This document shows, one piece after another, positions 11,693 through 24,000 of a stretch of DNA of 64,000 nucleotides. The notes under the pieces are model-generated. The model searched no databases and was not told the DNA's origin. It saw nothing but the letters and a program-made list of their open reading frames with translations. The first letter of the stretch is position 1. Every line of letters begins with the position of its first letter. This DNA comes from Neckera pumila. Lineage: Eukaryota; Streptophyta; Bryopsida; Hypnales; Neckeraceae. The position numbers and the translations under genes are program-made. The DNA is taken from the NCBI GenBank assembly GCA_963969595.1, contig OZ018417.1, positions 4,094,501-4,158,500 on the forward strand, in the 5' to 3' direction.

Positions 11693-12180
11693 AAATTCCC
11701 AAGAAATGGAATTTTACTTTTTTGAAGTTGAAATTTGGTATGCATGATAAAAACCAATTAGGAATGCAATGATCCAAGAACTACATAAAAAATTTAAAAA
11801 ATAGTGTTTGAAAATGGGGGCATTTGAGTGGGAACAAAAATAGGCAACAATACTTTTGCTCCCTTGTTGTACAACAAAGATAGAAATTTAATTAAAGTGA
11901 AATGCTGATTAATTGGTATGGGTCCCCTTAAAACCCCTATCTAGTGTAGAACGGGCCAGGCAAAGCATGCAGAAAGGAAATTCTAAAAGAATGGCATTTT
12001 TGTATGTAAAAGAAGTTTTACCTATATTTATTACAATACATCAACTACAAAGTCAATTTTGAATTTGCCAAAATCAGTTTGTCTAAAGATTTTGGATTTC
12101 AAGTTTGTTGTTTTAATATTAGATTTACCAATTTTTAAAACTTTGATTGTAAAAATTGTCCATTTAGAAATGTATAAAAA
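11693..12180. other. AT-rich spacer, no gene seen
   Basis: No motif or repeat end was recognised. The text around 11,800-11,870 (AAAATGGGGGCATTTG) echoes, inverted, the text at about 10,600-10,630, so the 10,761-11,692 element is flanked by weak inverted relatives. Confidence 0.35.
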
Positions 12181-14585
12181 ATTTGCCTAGGATCTTCGCA
12201 GATGGAAGAGCAGAAGTAGGAGATAGTATGGTGTGGTGAAGGTGTATGGAGATCAAGATGTTTCTATTCTTTTGGTGCCCAACCGAATCAACTAGCAATG
12301 GACCGCAGACATGGAACTTCATCACGATTTCAAATACTCCGAAGATAATTGACCACATCTGCCCAACGCGGTTTTCTGTCTGCATCAACTCCCTAGCCAT
12401 CGCTCCGTTGCGCACGAATCTTCCGCAGGCACCCCATCCCACATCGCGCAGCTCCCATTCTTGACCAGCTCGTCGCAATTTTGCATCTCGGGAGCCAAGT
12501 CTTGTGGAAATCGGTGGCAAGTTTTGTTGACAGGACCTGGCGGAACTCAGGTGTGTCTAAGCTTACTAGAGGTCAGCTGCTGCAAATTAGGTTTTCTGGG
12601 TTGCGGATTGATTGCTTGTGAGTTGAGATTTGGAGTACAATTGAATTTTTTAGGGTTTTAGAAATATGAATGTGAGTGTCTGAGGCTCAATTGAGTTTCC
12701 GTGATAATCAATGGATTGTCCTGTTTTGTGTCAATTAGGATTTCAATTTTTCAGTTTAAGATGTTGAATCCGTGTTGCATGAGTTGTTTTTGGCTTAATC
12801 GGAAGAGGTTCAGTTGATCGTGACAAGTACACAATAGAGTGGAATCGATTTACGTGGACTTGGATTTGCGGGATCCTGTAGTTCAATTTCACAGTTTGTT
12901 GGATTGTTATTTAGGTTGAGGTATTTTTATCGATTGGATCGATGTCTTATTCCGAGGAACTACTATATCAGCGTATTGCTTACCATATACGATGTTCGGC
13001 TCAAAATTCATTGCGAGTCCGGAATTTTGCTTGGGGCATTTGTAATCAGGTTATGGCGTTTCAGACAGGGCGCTTGAAACATCAAGTTTCTCAGGGGTTT
13101 AAATCTCAATTTAAAGTTTCTCAGCACACAGGTTAAAAAAATTAGTTAATCCAAGAGCAACGGGTGGTCAACATTGGATGTTCCACATAGGCGTCTGAAA
13201 TCAACCATTTCTAATATATTAGAGCATTCTAAGCAATGTAACAAATACCGTGGAGTTCAGAAATGCAAATTCAGGAGGATGTGTGTTCAAGGTATACCTA
13301 ATAAATTATTCCTCATTTCCCCCAAGCAGCAATTGTTCAATTTATTCAATCTGATGGTCTGTAACACTTGTAGTATGCATGCAGGTTTTCTTATAAGGAT
13401 ATGTGAACACCTTCTCATGATCCTTGAATCCCAGAGTGTAAGTGCAAATGGATTTGGTTTATGAGGCAATGGGGATGGTGGCCCTGTGGTGCAGAGGCGT
13501 TTTCGCTGGGTTTTCTCAGTGCAATTGGGGATGCACATGCTCAGGCTCTTCAATGACCTTCTTACTTGCACAAATGGGTTATTGGCTAATATATTACGGA
13601 ACCTCTTAGACGTTGCACAACTACAGCATCAATATACGTCACTTACCATCTGTAGTCAGGATATTCACCATACTCATCATACGCACCATCACATATGCCA
13701 CCTTACTGACCACACTGAAGCATGGACTACTGAACAATCTAATGGGAGTCGTCACATACGTGTTGACAATGGCTTCGATTTCCAACCAAGTCTTACGTAT
13801 TTCTCATGCATGGTCCATAATCAAAGTTGCAAGTGAACTTGGTCACCATTTTCCTGTTTGTGATACCATATGTCATTTCTGTATGTCATGACTGATCTTT
13901 ATTGGCTCATGGCCTTAGCAAATACTCTAGAACTTACAGACCACAAAGGTGGAGAAGATTTTGTTTGAATGATGCATTGAAGTTTGAGACGGTAGCTCAC
14001 TTCTCTACTGGTAGTGACTGCATTTCTGTGGCTGTGTAAGGATGTGCCCAATTTATTGCTTCATGTCACTTCATTTTGATGATTTGTATGTGTCCATGTG
14101 AGAGCCAGAAGGAGGCCGAAAGGGGTGAGGCTAGTCGGCACAATGATCAAATGTTCATAATTTAAATGTATTAGTGTTCAGATGCTAGTGGACATACATG
14201 AGTGTATATTGCAAGTTTTTTCTAATGAATATGTACTCATGATTTGCAATGTGAATTCTAGACTTCAAGTGTGAGAAGAAGTGTCGTACCCCAGGCTTCA
14301 TATCAAGGTAATCTTCATTTCCACTTTTATACAAGAACCTTGTGTCGTGAAAACCTGTGGCACTTGAGGTTGCTGTTTTTGCAAGAATACTTGCATGTCT
14401 TTGTCTGTCACGCTTTAATGAAACAATTTCTCTATCTTCAAGAATTTTTTAATTTCTCATTTCTTAATGTCCAGGTTTCTAAGCACATGAACCATCGGCT
14501 GCAAGCACCTTTGTATATCCATTCCAAATCAGGTAAATCTCAGCTCCCGCTTGACTGAATTAATCTCCAAAGATCTAATTTTTTA

Positions 14586-14803
14586 CTCCGTCTAGTCCTG
14601 AAACAATTGTGCACAATTCTGTTGAGATTTTTTTATGCCAATTTGTGAAAAAAAAATAAAGAAAGGTTTTAAATTTTATATCACTACAATGCATGAAATA
14701 CTTGCAGGTGTTCATTGCAAGCTAAAAAAATGACATGACCTATTCAAAACTGCCTTAGAAAACACAACATTCATAGTGGACAATTATTTTAGGATGGAGG
14801 GAG
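14586..14803 (+). mobile_element. Stowaway-type MITE
   Basis: The left end CTCCGTCTAGTCCTGAAACA and the right end TTTTAGGATGGAGGGAG are inverted relatives of the canonical CTCCCTCCGTCC Stowaway terminus. The element is 218 bp and flanked by TA on both sides (14,584-14,585 and 14,804-14,805). Stowaways are non-autonomous Tc1/mariner elements. Confidence 0.85.
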
Positions 14804-15109
14804 TAATATTTTTCCTGGGAAGCTCAATGTTTATTTGCACGTAGCGTCTTGGAAATCGTTGAAGCTCATAATTTTAGGCTGAGAGATTTAGTGATCTGAA
14901 GCAAATGAGCCTTGATTTTGAGACTTGCAATTGTGACTGCAGGTCGTGTATGTGTGACAATTGACCCACAGGATTGTGACAGTTTTGCCAACTCTTTCTC
15001 AAGTACACATATGCTTAATTCCTCCTTCACTTGCTCAGGTACATGCATGTATACACCGTTAGTCTATATCTGAGACCATTCTAAAAAATCAGAGACTTTG
15101 CTAGAGTTT

Positions 15110-15609
15110 GCAATTTTTTGCTCTTGAAACTGATAATTTGGCAGACAAGACCAGATGTCATTCTGCTCCTGGGAATAGTACAGATGATACTATCGATAGA
15201 AGATCTGGTGGAAGAGTGAGCCTCGTGAAAGGGGCCGCATCAAATTGTACTTGGAGGAATAGATTAATCAGTACCTTACAAACAACAACGCCCCCAGGCC
15301 AAGTGTTGTAGCAGGTTTTAATCCTCAAGAATTGAATCCTTCTGCCTTGGCAATAAGAGAAATTAATGTTATAGTAGAAGTGGCCATCAAGCTACTGGCT
15401 TGTTCATGCAAGCTTGTAAACCCAGTGCTAGAGCTCCTGAAGCTAATAGCTCAGCTTGGGTTGGCCCTTCTCCGCATGCCCTACCTGAAGAGACCATGTC
15501 TACATCAGCAGGTGCCTCTTTAGATCAGGGAAGGGCTCCGCTATATCAAGGAGCCTCTGCAGCTAGTCGTGGAGGCAATTCACAAAGAGGAAAGGGAAAG
15601 GGAAAGTAA
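15110..15609 (+). pseudogene. Unidentified exon-like coding fragment
   Basis: A frame through 15,110-15,310 reads RCHSAPGNSTDDTIDRRSGG, then after a shift FNPQELNPSALAIREIN (about 15,320-15,365), and in another frame a Ser/Ala/Gly-rich tail ending RGGNSQRGKGKGK at TAA 15,607-15,609. Composition and codon use look coding rather than random, but the frame changes twice, so either introns or decay separate the parts. I do not recognise the protein. It lies in the captured region of the CACTA element and is probably not functional. Confidence 0.3.
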
Positions 15610-16527
15610 AGGTTGATCCAATGGCGAATTTCTATCTGAAAAGGATAGAAAGCTATAAGGTAAACTTGACCTCTCTGACATGCAGTGCAAGTGCTTCCTT
15701 TATGGTACAATTTGAGTATTGTTATCTACGTCCGATTTGAGTATTGTAATCTACATACAATTTGAGTAAGGTAAGCCATTGTTGTAAGTAGCTTGTGCAG
15801 TTTAAGTCTCTGAGAATTTGCCATGCAGAAAAATAAGTTTGTATGTTATCTACATACAATTTAAGCTTATGAGTGTAATGCATTATTATTAGTGTAATGC
15901 ATTATCATCAAAGTGAAATTTACAGGAATAAGGTCACTACAAATAACCTAGGAAAATTTTGAAGTGTTTTACATATGAATCCAATTGTGATAGAAGAGTA
16001 GGTTGTCTTTCACTTTGTTGCAATTTCTCACATTTCCATGGAGATGTTTGTAGCTTGGTGAGGGTCCCAGTTTTTGGTTGGGGAGGTTTATTTAATGCAA
16101 TTGTTCCTTGACTTGCCATGAAGAAATAAACCTTTCTGTAGTATTGGACTCATATCTCTTTTGGTGTTCAGATGGCTAGTGCAGAAGCTGGCTATTGCTT
16201 CTGCTGAAGATTACAAAGCATTACAAGCTGAAGAGGAAGAAAACTTTTTTTTGGATTAGGAGCTGGAGGAAATGTCCTTGCAGCAATTTTTAGAGGAACG
16301 GGAGACCCCGGGAAACGTGGCTGCACAAGTGGCAGGTGGAAGAGGTACGAGCATGCAAGGTAGAGAACCTTCACCTGGATTACAGCGGTTTTTCCACTTC
16401 TGGAAGAAACTGATCATAACATTGCATCCGATGTAAAGAGTAGGGTGGATGTAAAACTCAGGGCTATTTTTTAGACCAAGAATTGGCAAGGAGCTAGGGA
16501 GACAGGGACTAAGGACAAAATATGTGC

Positions 16528-16715
16528 ACCATCATAATAAATATCACCTTGATTCTTATAGTGTACCCGTTAATGTTTGAGCAAACATCTTTATAGATGT
16601 TTTATGAAACATAACGCCATCATAATAAATATCACTTTGATTCCTAGTGTACTTGTTAATGTTTGAACAAATGTCTTATAAAGACATTTTATGAAACATA
16701 ATTCCATCATAAAAA
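16528..16715 (+). repeat. Tandem repeat, period about 88 bp
   Basis: The unit beginning CCATCATAATAAATATCAC and containing GTTAATGTTTGA occurs twice in full and once in part. It lies near the right end of the CACTA element; subterminal tandem motifs are common in this superfamily. Confidence 0.65.
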
Positions 16716-17047
16716 ACATCTGTTTCAACACCTTGCTTTTGTGTCACATCAGACTCTGCTGCTGCCATGCAAAATCATTGGGCTGCTTCAAGAAAATCAA
16801 AAAAAAAAAATTCAAAAAAAAAGGGCAATGGGATCTTGGGTGGGCTGACGTATCATTGACGCGGCTTCCACGTGGCACAAATTTTTTGGCAATAACCACT
16901 ACGTTTGAAGGGATGTTTTCAAAAAACATGCAAGAAATTCCTCTTGTTTTTTAAAATTTTGAAACGTTTTTTGCTTGTCAATGGAGACGGATTTTTGTGG
17001 ACACCACAGTTGACTACTCAAAAACGAGTAAAAACATTTTTCTACAT

Positions 17048-17087
17048 TTTTTCCTAACATCTCAAAAAACAAGGTTTTCTTATAGTG
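17048..17087 (-). repeat. Right terminal inverted repeat of the CACTA element
   Basis: This is the inverse of the left end, finishing GGTTTTCTTATAGTG, followed at once by AGTA and the resumed integrase frame. Confidence 0.85.
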
Positions 17088-17088
17088 A

Positions 17089-18183
17089 GTAATCCAAGCC
17101 CTTCACGCAGGGAGTTCAAGAGGGCATTTTGCCTTTGTAAGTACAGTAAACCGGATCCAAGCAACCGGATACTGGTGGCCGTATTTACATCGGGATGGGA
17201 AGAATTTTGTGCAAAGTTGTGATCAGTGTCAGCGGACAGGAGCATCGTCCTTTCGAAACCACTGGCCACTGACTCCTATCATTCCTCTAGCGCCATTCGA
17301 AAAATGGGGGATAGATTTTATTGGATCTATATTTCCAGTCAGTGGAAGGAAGAAGAGGTATATTATCCTAGCCACGGATTATGCCACCAAATGGGTGGAG
17401 GCCAAAGCAACACGGAAGAATGACGCGGAGACTTCAGCAACCTTTTTGTTTGAAGAAATCATCATGCAATTTGGTCATCCGCTTGAGCTGGTCAGCAACC
17501 GGGGAACCCATTTCCTCAATGACGTTATTGTCGACCTGACGACCAAGTACCTTATCAAACACCGGAAGACAACTCCTTACAATCCAAATGCAAACGGATT
17601 GACGGAGCGGGCAAATGGGATTGTTGGTAAGATCTTGAATAAGATGGTTTCCACTCACAAGACAGATTGGGACCGGAAACTACCTTCAGCAGTCCACGCG
17701 TACAAGACCACAAAGAAGACCACAACCGGAAAGACACTGTACTTTTTGGTTTTCAGTCAGGAGGCAATCTATGGAGGGGAATTAGACGTGGAATCTTTCC
17801 GAGTCATGGTAGCTCGAAGCGCGGATTCTAGGAAGAATACCTATCCCCGACTCCTCGCCATTGAAGAATTGGAAGAGATCCGGAATACAACTTTGGAGAG
17901 AACCCTAGAAATACAGACAAAGCGGAAGGAAGACTATGACCGGAAAATTCCAGCCGATCACCAAATCCGAGAGGGAAGGCTAGTTCTCTTCTATGACAAT
18001 CGTCACAAGGATTTTTCGGATAAATTGCACACCCGATGGATGGGACCTTTCCGAGTCAACCAGGTTTTCCCGAATGGATCTCTACAATTAGAGAATTTAC
18101 GAGGTTAGTGGCTTGATACTTGAGTGAATGGATCTAGGGTGAAGAAGTACATTGCTGCTACTTCTTCCGACGACTCCGAATGA
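17089..18183 (+). pseudogene. Ty3/gypsy integrase, nearly complete (element B)
   Basis: The frame resumes at the CACTA exit. It contains the HHCC zinc-binding region (ALHAG, RGHF, CDQCQ at about 17,101-17,228), the first catalytic D in GIDFIGS (about 17,311), the second in VSNRGTHF (about 17,494) where the aspartate is replaced by asparagine, the glutamate in NGLTERANG (about 17,595), then the GPFRVNQVF and VNGSRVKKY C-terminal region. In-frame TAG (18,106-18,108) and TGA (about 18,121) break the last 25 codons; TGA 18,181-18,183 is the natural stop. The D-to-N change alone would abolish strand transfer. It is the same family as the integrase at 1-714 and leads directly into the family's LTR. 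Confidence 0.92.
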
Positions 18184-18773
18184 TGTTTGCGATGACACTC
18201 ACAGATGAGGAAGGGATAATGTCGCAACTAGAATTTTTGGTTTTCCTTTGCTTATATAATTATTGGAGCGGAAACGGGTATTTAGGATCCGTATCCGGTT
18301 AGAGGGGCAGAAGGAAACTAGAAATAGACAATGCTAATCCAGTAAGGAGAAAACTATATTTGATCCGGTCAGAATGTTAGTATTCAGGAACGGAATCACA
18401 TCCGGATTTCACCTTAGATTGGATTAGGGTTGGACCGGATCAATATGGACCGGACTGGAAAAGGTCATGATGACCTGCCAGGGATCTAGGGACTATATAA
18501 GGGTTGGTCGTCCTTATTTTCACTCCTTTACTTCCCTCAAGCTCTGGAGCTAACCTTGAGCGCTTTTACGCCTCCGTCTGCGCTAGAGCTGTTGTATGTG
18601 TGTGCGCTTCCGGGCGGGCATGTCTAAGAGTGTAGGAAAAGTAGAAAACGTGTGGGTTGCAAGTTTTGTGGCAGTTTCCGGTTGAGATCGGACGAGAGGA
18701 AGTGAGGAACGGGACATGCGGCTAGGAGAGAGTGGGGTAGCGATCGGCAAGGGTCCAACGGCTATTTAGTGTC

Positions 18774-20424
18774 CATGCCTTAGCTGCGTAAGACCAGACC
18801 GGGCTCGCCCAGTTCCTCCTCCGACATCAAGCTCCGGAAGGTAATTCCGGTCATTCCTATAGAGGAACCGGCCCGAACTGAGCTCATGGAGGACCTCAAC
18901 GCCATGGGGTGCCTTGTCTTGATGGATAAACCCTGGGGGTTTAGGGAGGGACGGATGATCAGAGAGATTAGGTGTGAAGTGTCGAATGAATTCAACAACA
19001 CTCTCCGGGGCTGCCCGACCAAATGGGAAGAAGAAAGGTGGAGGGAAGTTTACAATTTCCGAATGGGAGGTTCCGGCATGGCTGGAAGGAAGGACGAGTT
19101 CATCCATAATAAGTTTCATGGGGAGCCGAGTAGCAAGGACGGATACACGATCGTGGACTGTAAGAGCGACCGACACCGTAACCTCCTCCAGTTCTTGGTT
19201 CCGATCGTTCACGCGTAGAAGCTGACGAGGGTGACGATGACACTAGCAATACAATTTTTGGTTCCCTAAGCGGGGAACGGAAAGTGAATTGGGCTCGGAT
19301 CTTTTCCGATCTGGTGTTCTAGTTGGTGACGAGGATTGGAAAGAGTAGGGCCACTCCTTTGAGTCCCTACCTGTTCCACTTCTACCAGTGAAATCAACTC
19401 CTCACAGAGACGGAGGAGAAGACTTGGAGCCTTCAGGAGTCTATTCTGAGGATGAGGAGTCGAGTTTGGATGACGAAATAGAAGAACAAACTAGGTTCGA
19501 ACCCGAAACGGAAGAGGAAGAAGAGGAGGAGCCACTTCGGCCAAGGAAGCGAATGAAGACGACGCCTCCTTGCAAGCGCGGAACCCCTCCAAACACCTGG
19601 TCCACTCTTGAACAAGGACCAGATGTGGAGATGCCGGATCCCGAAGACCTGACCGACCCGTTCAACCAGTTGACCGTAATCATGTATGGAATATGAGCGG
19701 ATTGGGAGGTCAAGAGAAGAGCTCTCACCAGTATCGGAGAGATGGTGGGTGCACCGATGGATAGTGATTTGCCGGGTAAGGTGGGCCAGTACCTAGCCGA
19801 TCCGGATGAGAATCAGAGGCAAGAGGCAAAGATCCGTCAGCTTCAGGAGGAAGTCGACACCCTAAGGGCTGACATGGTAGCCCTCAAGGAAGACAAAGCT
19901 GCAGTCCGAGAGATGGCAGAGGCGACCCGGAAGGTGGCTGAGTTGGTGAAGGATACTCTCGGAGAGTCCGGATCCACCGCAGTCAAGGCAATACTATTTG
20001 ACGAAGGGGTGCATGAGGAGAAGAAGGTATCCGGTTCCCGGATAGTTTGGATCCTCACCGATTTCACCGATCGGGTGGAAGCGTCCTTAGTGGCGGCAAA
20101 AGAGGCGCCAACCGAATGGAAGTCAGCAGTCGGAAGCTGAACGGGTCCATGTACTCCCGAGAGATCCACCTCTCGAACATCTCGCTACCGGATTCGTTTG
20201 CAACCGCAGGGTCAAATCCGAGGGAGCCCAAGGATCAGATGCCCAAATCGAGGAAGAGTAACCGGAGACCTAGGCCTGGACAACCGATTCATCTGGATTC
20301 ATCGCCAGGATCAGATCTTCCGGATCCAGCTGCCGAGGAGCGGAGCCAGAACCTTGTTGACGTCTTCAATCAATTGCCTGAGGAACCCAAGAGTCCTACG
20401 CTGGGTGGGGGAGTTGGAGAGTAG
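18774..20424 (+). pseudogene. LTR-encoded coiled-coil protein, broken copy B
   Basis: This is the homologue of 1,309-2,951. The ATG at 18,774 is followed two codons later by TAG (ATG-CCT-TAG), so initiation is dead. Further downstream are stops and shifts (around 19,218, 19,320 and 19,390, and a TGA at about 19,694). The conserved blocks remain readable: WGFREGRM (missing in copy A because of its deletion), EEERWREVYNF, the glutamate run, the coiled coil (about 19,830-19,960) and the tail ending GGGVGE at TAG 20,422-20,424. It helps reconstruct which changes in copy A are secondary. Function is unknown. Confidence 0.7.
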
Positions 20425-20756
20425 GTAGGTAGGTAGTTAGGAATGTAAAGTTTTGTAAGATAGTTAGGACCGGATTGGATGTTCATTCGGTCTGGGCGGT
20501 TAGGATTGGATCCAGATGTCTAGCGCGGATTTCTGGGGGCCCTTTTTGCTTTGTAATCAAGTTGTATATAAGTCAGCCCCTGCTTGGGAGCTGGGAGTCT
20601 TTTCACCTAAATTTTGTGTACGTCTTCTCTTGGCCTCTTGTTGCGTATCTCTCCCGTGTGTGGCAGGGTTGTGTGGTGAGGAGTTAGGAAGGCGCATGCT
20701 AGTGCGAGTGTGAATTCTCCCTTTGGCGTTCTCGTTTTGATCTTTTGTGCAAGTGA

Positions 20757-21026
20757 TATTGTAAGAAAAACACAAAGGCTTTGTAGTCCAATGAAAAGAG
20801 GACACAAACAAGTACAAGGAAGAGGTGAATAACCCAAGCAAGGGGTTGCCCTCTTATACTATTCTACTAACAAGTGCCATGACTAACCTTATGGATTATA
20901 TCAACATAGAAAGTTGCCCCTCTCTAATATCACACTATCCCTCTCTAATATCACATTGTCCCTTTCTAATAACACCTTGGTTGGCTACAAACAACTCCTA
21001 ACTAAAGTCACTCTCTAACTTCAACA
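20757..21026 (-). repeat. 3' LTR of the copia element
   Basis: It is paired with 25,412-25,680. The polypurine tract CAAACAAAGTGGAAG (minus strand) abuts it at 21,027-21,041. The polyprotein stop (21,008-21,010) lies just inside this LTR. Confidence 0.92.
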
Positions 21027-24000
21027 CTTCCACTTTGTTTGTTGCCAAACAATGTCAAACCCATCTCTATGCGAAGAACTTCATGGCGAGGCTTTGCAAG
21101 AGCCTTGGTAAGCACATCCGCTACCATGTGCTCTGTAGGTATGTACCTCATTTCTATCACATTGCTTTCAGCCTTCTCTCGAATGAAATGGTGTTGGATG
21201 TCAATGTGCTTACTCCGAGAATGGTGAGTCGGGTTCTTTACCAAGGCAATGGAGCCTTGATTGTCACACATGATAGGTGTGCTCTTCTCTTGCTCAAGGC
21301 CAACATCACTCAACAATTGTCTTAACCAGATCGCCTCCCTTGTGCCTTGACTAATGGCCATGTATTCCGCCTCGGTGGTAGACAATGCAATAGTGGGTTG
21401 CTTTTTCGAATTCCACGAAATGGCACCATCTCCAAATATAAATACATAACCCGATGTAGATCTGCAATCGCTTGCATCTCCAGCCCAATCTGCATCACAA
21501 AAGCCTACCAATGCAAGACTCTTGTCTCCAAGGACCAATTTGGCCTCCAATGTGCCTTGGAGGTACCACATGATCCTCTTTACCGCGGCCCAATGCTTTG
21601 GACCGCTCTTGGCCATATGTTGGCTCACCATACTCATGGGAAATGCAAGGTCAGCCCTTGTGGCTACCATGGCATACATTAAGCTCCCCACCGCAGCTTT
21701 GTATGGCACATCTTGCATTTCCACTTTCACAGCTTTATATTCCTTATCCATGAGCTTCTCCAACTTCGAATGCACATCAAGTGGCGTGCCAATGGCCTTG
21801 CACTCTTCCATGTTGAAGCGCTTCAACACTTCCTTAATGTACTTGCTTTGGCTCATGGTGATGGTGCGCGCCGCCCTTTGCCTTTGAAACTCCACGCCAA
21901 GGCAATAGTGTAGCTCACCGAGGTCACTCATGTCATACTCGCTCTTCAACATAGCTTTGACCTCCTCCATTATCTTCATGGTGTTTGTCATGATGATCAA
22001 TTCATCCACATAAACGATGATAATCACTAGGGACTCGTTTGTTTGCTTGATGTAAAGATAATGGTCAGCGTGGCTCCTTTTGTAACCTGCCTTTGCAAAT
22101 AAGGCATCTATATCCATGTACCATGCTCTCCCTGATTGTCTCAATCCATAGATGGCCTTCTTGAGCTTACACTTTAGTTGCTCTCGCCCTTCTTGAATAA
22201 AACACTTGGGTTGGTCCATGAAGATGACCTCCTCAAGGTGTGGATTGAGAAACGCCGTAACGACATCCATTTGGTGCATCTCCAAGTCCATGGCTGCCCC
22301 TATGGCCCCCGTACATCGAATGGTGTAAAACTTGGCCACCGGTGCAAAGGTCTCATTGAAGTCTACCCCCTCGACTTGAGAATATCCCTTGGCTACCAAT
22401 ATGGCCTTGTAGCGTACAATGTTGCCCAAGGCATCTCTCTTAGTGCAAAACATCCATTTGCATCCAATACTCTTGCGATCAGAAGGAAGGGAAGAAAGTT
22501 CCCATGTACCTTTACTCATAAGCGAAACGTACTCTGCTTGCATGGCTTGCTCCCACTTGCTTGCATCCGCGCTTCTCATGACTTCCTCCATGGTATTTGG
22601 ATCTCTCACAAACGCTACATTTGCACGTTCCACTTGGTATTGTGGCAAAATGTGGTTCATCCACCATTCTCCAGGTGGCCTGCGCTCTCTCGTGGGATAT
22701 CTTGGCTCCTGGGACGTCTTTTCTTCACCACCATCATCATTTGGAGCTACACTCACTTTCTTCTTTGGTGTTAGTGTTGTCATCAGCTTGTCTTCGTCTT
22801 CTGTTACCATTTCTTGCAAACTTGAAGATTTATCCACCTCAAGGTCTCCATTGCTCCCACTTGGACACATCTCCAAAGACTCGCTACCCTCCCTCTTATC
22901 TTCGATGAAGGTCACATCTCGACTCTTAAAGATCTTCTTAGTTTCTAAATTCATGAGCCGATAAGCCTTGGAGCCTTCCCAATAGCCCAAAAACAAGCAC
23001 TTAATGCCTTTGGCATCAAGCTTGGATCGCTGAGGGCTCAAATTCAAGGCATAGGCCATACATCCAAAGATGCGCATGTGGCCAATGTTAAGCTTTCTTC
23101 CACTCCATGCCTCTTGCGGTGTCATCGATGCTACCGCACTTGTGGGACACCGATTGCGTATGTATGCTGCATTGGATACAGCCTCCGTCCAAAACTCATA
23201 TTTGAGGCTTTGTGCATGCAACATCGCTCGAGCCATCTCTACAAGCGAACGATTGGCACGCTCTGCTACACCATTTTGTTGTGGAGTGTGTGGCGCTGAA
23301 GTTTGATGTTGAATGCCATGTTCCCTCATAAAGGCCTCAAATGCCTTGGACATATACTCACCGCCATTGTCCGATCTCAATACCTTAAGCTTATGACCAC
23401 TCTCATTCTCTACAAGGGCCTTCCATGCCTTGAACCTCTCAAAAACCTCACTCTTGCATTTTAGCATGAACACCCACACTTTCCTCGAAAAGTCATCAAT
23501 GAAGGTAAGGAAATATCTTGCACCACCTATAGAAGTGGTCTTCATGGGGCCACACACATCGGAGTGCACAATCTCCAATACCTTGGCTGCCCTCGTTGCT
23601 CCCTTGGTTGGGAATGGTTTCCTCACTTGCTTGCCTTCAATGCAAGCCTCACACGTCAAATCGCAAGCGCTTTTCTTCACTTGCATGCCACCCACCATGC
23701 TTGGAAGAGCCTTTACACTCTTCACATTTAGGTGCCCCAATCTCTTATGCCAAAGTTCCACAGTGTCTTGCACCATTGCATCTTGAGCTACACAAGCCCA
23801 ACTTGAACCATTCACCGTTTTGAACTCAAGTTGGTACAAGTTGCCTTGCTTGGGTGCCAAGACAATCGGCTCTCTATTTGGTGCCCCCAAAATACAACCT
23901 TGATTGTTAAATTGCACCTTCAAGCCTTGTAACACCAACTTGCTCACTGAGAGCAAATTGGCATGTAACTTGGGCACATGCAATGCATCTTGAATGCGAA

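Larger units (their letters stand above)
12180..16520 (+). other. Gene-like region carried inside the CACTA element
   Basis: Base composition shifts from very AT-rich to near genic. Exon-like pieces with plausible coding text alternate with T-rich intron-like stretches: 12,461-12,551 ending at a CAG/GTGTGT donor, 12,942-13,136 (starts MSYSEELLYQRIAYHIRC), 13,470-13,890 (RNLLDVAQLQHQ), 15,110-15,609 and 16,170-16,470 (NIASDVKSRVDVKLRAIF). I cannot assign the family. The pieces do not join into one clean frame. Capture of host gene fragments by a CACTA element is known in plants and is the most economical reading. No transposase signature was found. A Stowaway MITE interrupts it at 14.6 kb. Confidence 0.4.
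4966..17087. mobile_element. CACTA (En/Spm-like) DNA transposon, 12.1 kb, non-autonomous
   Basis: The left end reads CACTATAAGAAAAC and the right end is its reverse complement; similarity of the two ends runs about 40 bases, including a shared GATGTTAGGA block. AGTA is present on both sides (4,962-4,965 and 17,088-17,091). Deleting the element plus one AGTA restores an unbroken integrase reading frame (E-R-K-K-V joined to I-Q-A-L-H). Both subterminal regions also carry CCACGTGGA. No TNP2-type transposase is visible. The interior holds dispersed AT-rich repeats, Helitron-like inserts, a Stowaway MITE and a gene-like region at 12.2-16.5 kb, so it looks like a large non-autonomous element carrying captured DNA. 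CACTA elements normally make 3-bp duplications; here 4 bp fits better. Confidence 0.85.

Noticed and set aside
16691..16954. 87-codon frame near the CACTA right end
   Set aside because: Crosses an A-rich run in subterminal DNA; lysine run, no motif.
22178..22774. Plus-strand frames of up to 198 codons across 21-25 kb
   Set aside because: They are shadows of the copia polyprotein on the minus strand.
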